From NCBI GenBank assembly GCA_024291935.2, contig CM044308.1:121050501-121114500 (forward strand): a stretch of DNA of 64,000 bases. The letters run 5' to 3'. The DNA is from Okapia johnstoni (Eukaryota > Chordata > Mammalia > Artiodactyla > Giraffidae). Positions 59,093-64,000 of the stretch are shown here, piece after piece. Position 1 is the first letter of the stretch, and the number at the start of each line of letters is the position of its first letter. The position numbers were made by a program, and so were the translations under genes. The notes under the pieces are model-generated. The model worked only from the letters and a program-made list of their open reading frames with translations. It ran no database searches and was not told where the DNA came from.

Positions 59093-62000
59093 ATGGCAAT
59101 AAGAACATATATATCAATAATTACTTTAAATGTAAATGGATTACATGCTCCAACCAAAAGACAGAGACTGGCTGAATGGATACAAAAACAAGACCCATAT
59201 ATATTCTGTCTACAAGAAACCCACTTCAGACCTAAAGACACATTTAGACTGAAAATAAGAGGATGGAAAAATATATTCCATGCAAATGGGAAGCAAAAGA
59301 AAGCTGGAGTAGCTATCCTCATATCAGACAAAATAGACCTTAAGATAAAGAAGATTACAAGAGATAAGGAAGGACACTACATAATGATCAAGGGATCAAT
59401 CCAAGAGGAAGACGTAACAATTGTAAATATCTATGCACCCAACATAGGAGCACCTCAATACATAAGACAAACACTAACAGACATAAAATGAGAAATTGAC
59501 AGTAACACATTAATAGTAGGAGACTTTTACACCCCATTCACACCAATGGACAGATCATCAAAACAGAAAATTAATAAGGAAACACAAGTCTTAAATGATA
59601 TATTAGATGAGATGGATCTCACTGATATCTTCAGGACATTCCATCCAAATGCAGAAGAACACAACTTCTCAAGTGCACACGGAACATTCTCCAGGATAGT
59701 CCACGTCTTGGGTCACAAATCAAACCTCAGTAAATTTAAGAAAATTGATATTGTATCAAGCATCATCTCTGACCACAACGCTATGAGACTAGATATCAAT
59801 AACAAGGAAAAAAACTGTAAAAAACACAAACACAGAGATTAAACAACATGTTTCTAAATAACCAACAAGTTACTGAGGAAATCAAAAGGGAAATCAAAAA
59901 ATTTCTAGAAACAAATGACAATGAAAACATGACAACTCAAAAACCTATGGGATGCAGCAAAAGCAGTTCAAAGAGGGAAGTTTATAGCAATACAACCCTA
60001 CCTCAAGAAACAAGAAAAACATCAAATAGACAACATAACTTTACACCTAAAACAACTGGAAAAAGAAGAACAAAAAACCCTCAAAATTAGAAGAAGGAAC
60101 AAAAAAAAAAAAAAAGAGAGAGAAGACTCAAATCAACAAAATTAAAAATGAAAAAGGAGAGGTTACAACAGACAATGCAGAAATACAAAGGATTATAAGA
60201 GACTATTATGAATGACTATATGGCAGCAAAATGGATAACCTGGAAGAAATGGACAGGTTCTTAGAAAAGTTCAATCTTCGAAGACTGAACCAGGAAGAAA
60301 TAGATGTTATGAACAACCCAATTACAAGCACTGAAATTGAAGCTGTGATCAAAAATCTCCCCAAAAACAAAAGCCCAGGACCAGATGGCTTCACAGGAGA
60401 ATTCTATCAAACATTCAGAGAAGAGGTAATGCCTATCCTTCTAAAACTCTTTCAAAATATTGCAGTAGTGGAAGGAAGACTTCCAAACTCACTCTATGAG
60501 GCCACCATCACTCTGATACCAAAACCAGACAAAGACAACATTAAAAAAAAGAAAACTACAGGTCACTATCACTGATGAACATAGATGCAAAAATCCTCAA
60601 CAAAATTTTAGCAAACAGAATTCAGCAACACATCAAAAAGCTCATACACCATGATCAAGTTGGGTTTATTCCAGGGATGCAAGGATTTTTCAGTATGTGC
60701 AAATCAATCAATGTGATACACCATATTAAAAAATTGAAAGATAAAAACCATATGATCATCTCAATAGATGCAGAAAAAAACATATGATCATCTCAACAGA
60801 TGCAGAAAAAGCCTTTGACAATATTCAGCACCCATTTATGATTAAAACTCTTCAAAAAATGGGCACAGAAGGAACCTACCTCAATACAGTAAAGGCCTAC
60901 AGCAAACATCATTGTCAACGGTGAAAAACTGAAAGCATTCCCCCTAAGATCAGGAACAAGACAAGAGTGTCCACTTTCACCACTATTATTCAACATAGTT
61001 TTGGAAGTCCTAGCTACAACAATCAGAGAAGAAAAAGAAATAAAAGGAATCCAGATCAGAAAAGAAGTAAAGCTCTCACTGTTTGTAGACGACATGATAC
61101 CGTACATAGAAAACCCTAAAAGTAGTATCAGAAAATTACTAGAGCTAATCAGTGAATTTAGCAAAGTTGCAGGATACAAAATCAATACACAGAAATCACT
61201 TGCATTTCTATATACTAACAATGAAAAATCAGAAAGTAAAGAATCAATCACATTCACCATTGAAACAAAAAGAATTAAATATCTAGGAACAAACTTACCT
61301 AAAGAGATGAAAGAACTGTACACAGAAAATTATAAGACACTGATGAAAGAAATCAAAGATGACATAAACAGATGGAGAGATATTCTATGTTGCTCAGTAG
61401 GAAGAATCAATATTGTGAAAATGACAATACTACCAAAAACAATCTACAGATTCAATGCGATCCCTATCAAATTACCAATGGCACTCTTCTCAGAACTAGA
61501 ACAAAAAATTTCACAATTCATATGGAAACACAAAAAATCCCTAAATAGCCAAAGCAGTCTTGATGAAGAAGATTGGAGCTGAAGGAATCAACCTTCCTGA
61601 CTTCAGGTTATACTACAAAGCTACAGTCATCAAGACAGTATGGTACTGGCACAAAAACAGAAATACAGACCAATGGAATAAGATAGAAAGCCCAGAAATA
61701 AACCCATGCACCTATGGGTAACTTCTTTTTGACAAAGAAGGCAAGAATATAAAATGGGGCAAAGAAACCCTCTTCAATAAATGGTTCTGGGAAAACTGGA
61801 CAGCTACATGTAAAAAAAACCAAATCAGAACACTTCCTAACACCATACACAAAGATAAACTCAAAATGGGTTAAAGACCTAAATGTAAGACCGGAAACTA
61901 TAAAACCCTTGGAGGAAAACACAGGCAGAACACTCAATGACATAAATCAAAGCAAGATCCTCTATGACTCAACTCCTAGAGTAATGGAAATAAAAACAAG

Positions 62001-62768
62001 AGTAAACAAGTGGGACCTGATTAAACTTAAAAGCTTTTGCACAGCAAAGGAAACTGTAAGTAAGGTAAAAAGACAACCCTCAGAATGGGATAAAATAATA
62101 GCAAATGAAACTGACAAAGGGTTAATTTCCAAAATATATAAACAGCTCATACAACTCAATGCCAGAAAAACAAACAACCCAATCAAAACTTGGGAAAAAG
62201 ACCTAAACAGACATTTCTCCAAAGAAGACATACAGATGGCTAACAAACACTTGAAAAGATGCTCAACGTAGGTCATTATTAGAGACATGCAAATCAAAAC
62301 TACAATGAGATATCACCTCACACCAGTTAGAATGGCCATCATCAAAATGTCTACAAACAATAAATGCTGGAGAGGGTGTGGAGAAAAGAGAATGCTCTTG
62401 CACTGTTGGTGGGAATATAAATTGATACAGCCACTATGGAAGATGGTATGGAGATTCCTTAAAAAACTAGGAATAAAACCACTATATGACCCAGCAATCC
62501 CACTCCTAGGCATATAACCTTGAGGAAACCAAAACTGAAAAAGATACACGTATCCCATTGTTCATTGCAGCACTATTTACAGTAGCTAGAACATGCAAGC
62601 AACCTGGATGTCCATCAACAGACGAATGGATAAAGAATTTGTGGTACATATACAATGGAATATTACTCAGCCATAAATGGGAACACATTTGAGTCAGTTC
62701 TGATGAGGTGGATGAACCGAGAACTTGTTATACAGAGTGAAGTGAGTCAGAGAGAGAAAAATAAATAT
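59093..62768 (+). pseudogene. L1 ORF2 (endonuclease/reverse transcriptase), disabled
   Basis: It starts MAIRTYISIITLNVNGLHAP. The endonuclease keeps LNVNGL, LQETHF and SDHN, but reads GDFYTP where the family has GDFNTP and SRIVHV where it has an aspartate (SRIDHV), so two active-site residues are changed. A stop follows IRQTLTDIK at about 59489. The RT begins around 60231. A 32-bp tandem duplication at 60749-60812 breaks motif A (ISIDAEK), and motif C reads FVDD instead of FADD. The C-terminal part (61909-62517) ends early at PLLGI. The element cannot retrotranspose itself. Confidence 0.88.
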
Positions 62769-63148
62769 TGTATTCTAACACATATATATGTAATCTAGAG
62801 GAATGGTACTGAAGAACTGATTTACATGGCAGCAGTGGAGAAACAGACATAGAGAACAGACTTACTGACATGAGGAGAGGGGAGGAGAGGGTGAGATGTA
62901 TGGAAAGAGTAATATGGAAACTTAAATTACCATATGTAAAATAGATAGCCAATGGGAATTTGCTGTATGGCTCAGGAAACTCAAACAGGGCTCTGTATCA
63001 ACCTAGAGGGGTGGGATGGGGAGGGAGATGGGAAGGAGGTTCTAAAGGGAGGGGATATATGTATACCTATGGCTGATTCGTGTTGAGGTTTGACAGAAAA
63101 CAACGAAATTCTGTAAAGCAATTATCCTTCAATTAAAAAACAAAAGAA

Positions 63149-63789
63149 AGAAAATAGAATTACATTCTTGAACATAAGAGTCGTTGGTATAAATTATCTA
63201 ACTAACATCACAATATGAATCTGTATGCTTCTAATATACTGAATACACACTTTTCACTGTTCATTTTTATATTTATGTGCTTCACAACCCCTATAGCAGA
63301 ATTATTGAAATGGTTGTGCTTTAAAAGACAAAAAAGTTTTTTTGGAAGCAAAACAATACAGCTTTACTGGCACAATTGATTATGGCTGTGAATAAAAAGT
63401 TCATAATCATAAAAAGCATAACACTGAAAGATAAATTTATAATTTAGATTAAGGGGTTACAAACAAAACATCTGAAGGAGCAGGAGAAAAAACAATCTCA
63501 GTAAGTGTTCCCTAGAAAGACCTATACATAGCAGAAACTGATGACATGACTGCTTTCTTCCCATGTTAGACTAAATGAATGATATTTTGTTAAAAATGAA
63601 ACAAACAAAAAACCACTGAAGGATCCCTAGCATCCTAAAATCTACCTATATGATAAGGCTTAGCTGGGGAAGATAAAATTTAGATAAGTGGCTTCAATGG
63701 GAGGGAAGGGGCAGGCATAGGATTAAGGAGGGGTATGTAGTGGACCTTCAACTTAGACTTTCAGTGTTTGATTTAAAAAAAAAAACTCT
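63149..63789. other. No recognised feature
   Basis: AT-rich DNA between two L1s, ending in a G-rich phrase and an A-run (63774-63785). Nothing supported. Confidence 0.45.
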
Positions 63790-64000
63790 TTGAAATGCAA
63801 ATCAAAACCACAATGAGGTACCATTACACACCAGTCAGAATGGCTGCTATCCAAAAGTCTACAAGCAATAAATGCTGGAGAGGGTGTGGAGAAAAGGGAA
63901 CCCTCTTACACTGTTGGTGGGAATGCAAACTAGTACAGCCACTATGGAGAACAGTGTGGAGATTCCTTAAAAAACTGGGAATAGAACTGCCATATGACCC
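63790..64000 (+). mobile_element. L1 ORF2 C-terminal region, runs off the right edge
   Basis: It starts abruptly at 'gaaatgcaaatcaaaacc' and continues with 'atgctggagagggtgtggag' and 'actgttggtgggaatgc', the last part of L1 ORF2. It is 5'-truncated on the left and unfinished at the window end. Less decayed than most L1 here. Confidence 0.88.

Larger units (their letters stand above)
55280..63148 (+). mobile_element. Full-length bovine-type L1 (L1-BT-like), inactive
   Basis: All parts are present in order: a GC-rich 5' untranslated region (55280-56950), a long T-rich spacer (about 57000-57700), ORF1 (58165-59025), ORF2 (59093-about 62768) and a 3' end with a G-rich run ('gaggggtgggatggggaggg') and a short A-rich tail. 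About 7.9 kb fits a full-length bovine L1. Flanks ataaaatag (55271-55279) and agaaaatag (63149-63157) are a weak candidate target duplication. Both ORFs are disabled. A Bov-A-type SINE piece sits in the 5' region. Confidence 0.9.

Noticed and set aside
1..64000. A new multi-gene system (operon, defence island, biosynthetic cluster)
   Set aside because: The window is ruminant repeat-rich DNA, and no cluster of non-transposon genes exists in it.

Overview
This window is nuclear DNA from a ruminant (cattle, buffalo, sheep, goat or a relative). The evidence is the repeat content: thirteen copies or fragments of the RTE-type LINE BovB, bovine-type L1, tRNA-Glu-derived CHR-2/ART2A-like SINEs, Bov-tA, BOV-A2, and old pan-mammalian MIR, L2, MLT1 and L1M fossils. 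The species cannot be settled from the sequence. I see no bacterial, plasmid, phage or organelle features, no CRISPR array, no rRNA or functional tRNA gene, and no complete host protein-coding gene. Almost every long open frame is a transposon remnant or the antisense shadow of one.

Layout. 1-5700 is an old, internally deleted L1 in + orientation. It is split by a 1.8-kb insert (1795-3624) with retrocopy geometry and by a SINE. 5701-8520 holds BovB tails, a SINE, a MIR and L1 fossils. 8529-11820 is mostly single-copy-looking AT-rich DNA. 11820-15490 is a four-deep nest: an old antisense L1M hosts a younger L1, which hosts two CHR-2-like SINEs and a BovB piece; one of those SINEs hosts a Bov-tA. 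15781-17284 is a 5'-truncated BovB with an open 426-codon reverse-transcriptase frame. 17925-18309 is an MLT1 LTR. 21565-25075 is an antisense L1 carrying a BovB and a younger L1.

25076-32830 is quieter, with L2, MIR and BovB. It includes 29499-29720, a possible 222-bp coding exon of no recognised gene. 32985-35730 contains L1 and L2 fossils interrupted by an L1 3' end, a SINE and a solo retroviral-type LTR. 35745-36748 is a BovB whose two halves face each other. 37290-43512 contains two old L1 blocks separated by a degenerate tandem repeat of about 59 bp. 45085-54795 is dominated by L1 and BovB, including a 2.7-kb BovB (47958-50642) inside a clear target-site duplication. 55280-63148 is a full-length but dead bovine-type L1, and another L1 runs off the right edge from 63790.

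The genes do not form a pathway. What works together is retrotransposition: autonomous LINEs (L1, BovB) supply the machinery, the SINEs are the classes known to depend on LINE enzymes, and younger elements repeatedly landed inside older ones. Assignments rest on recognising consensus-like sequence by eye, so element edges are usually good to about 5-20 bp and subfamily names are approximate. I found no new biological system. The best leads are the candidate exon, the retrocopy-like insert, the inverted BovB and the doubly truncated BovB piece.
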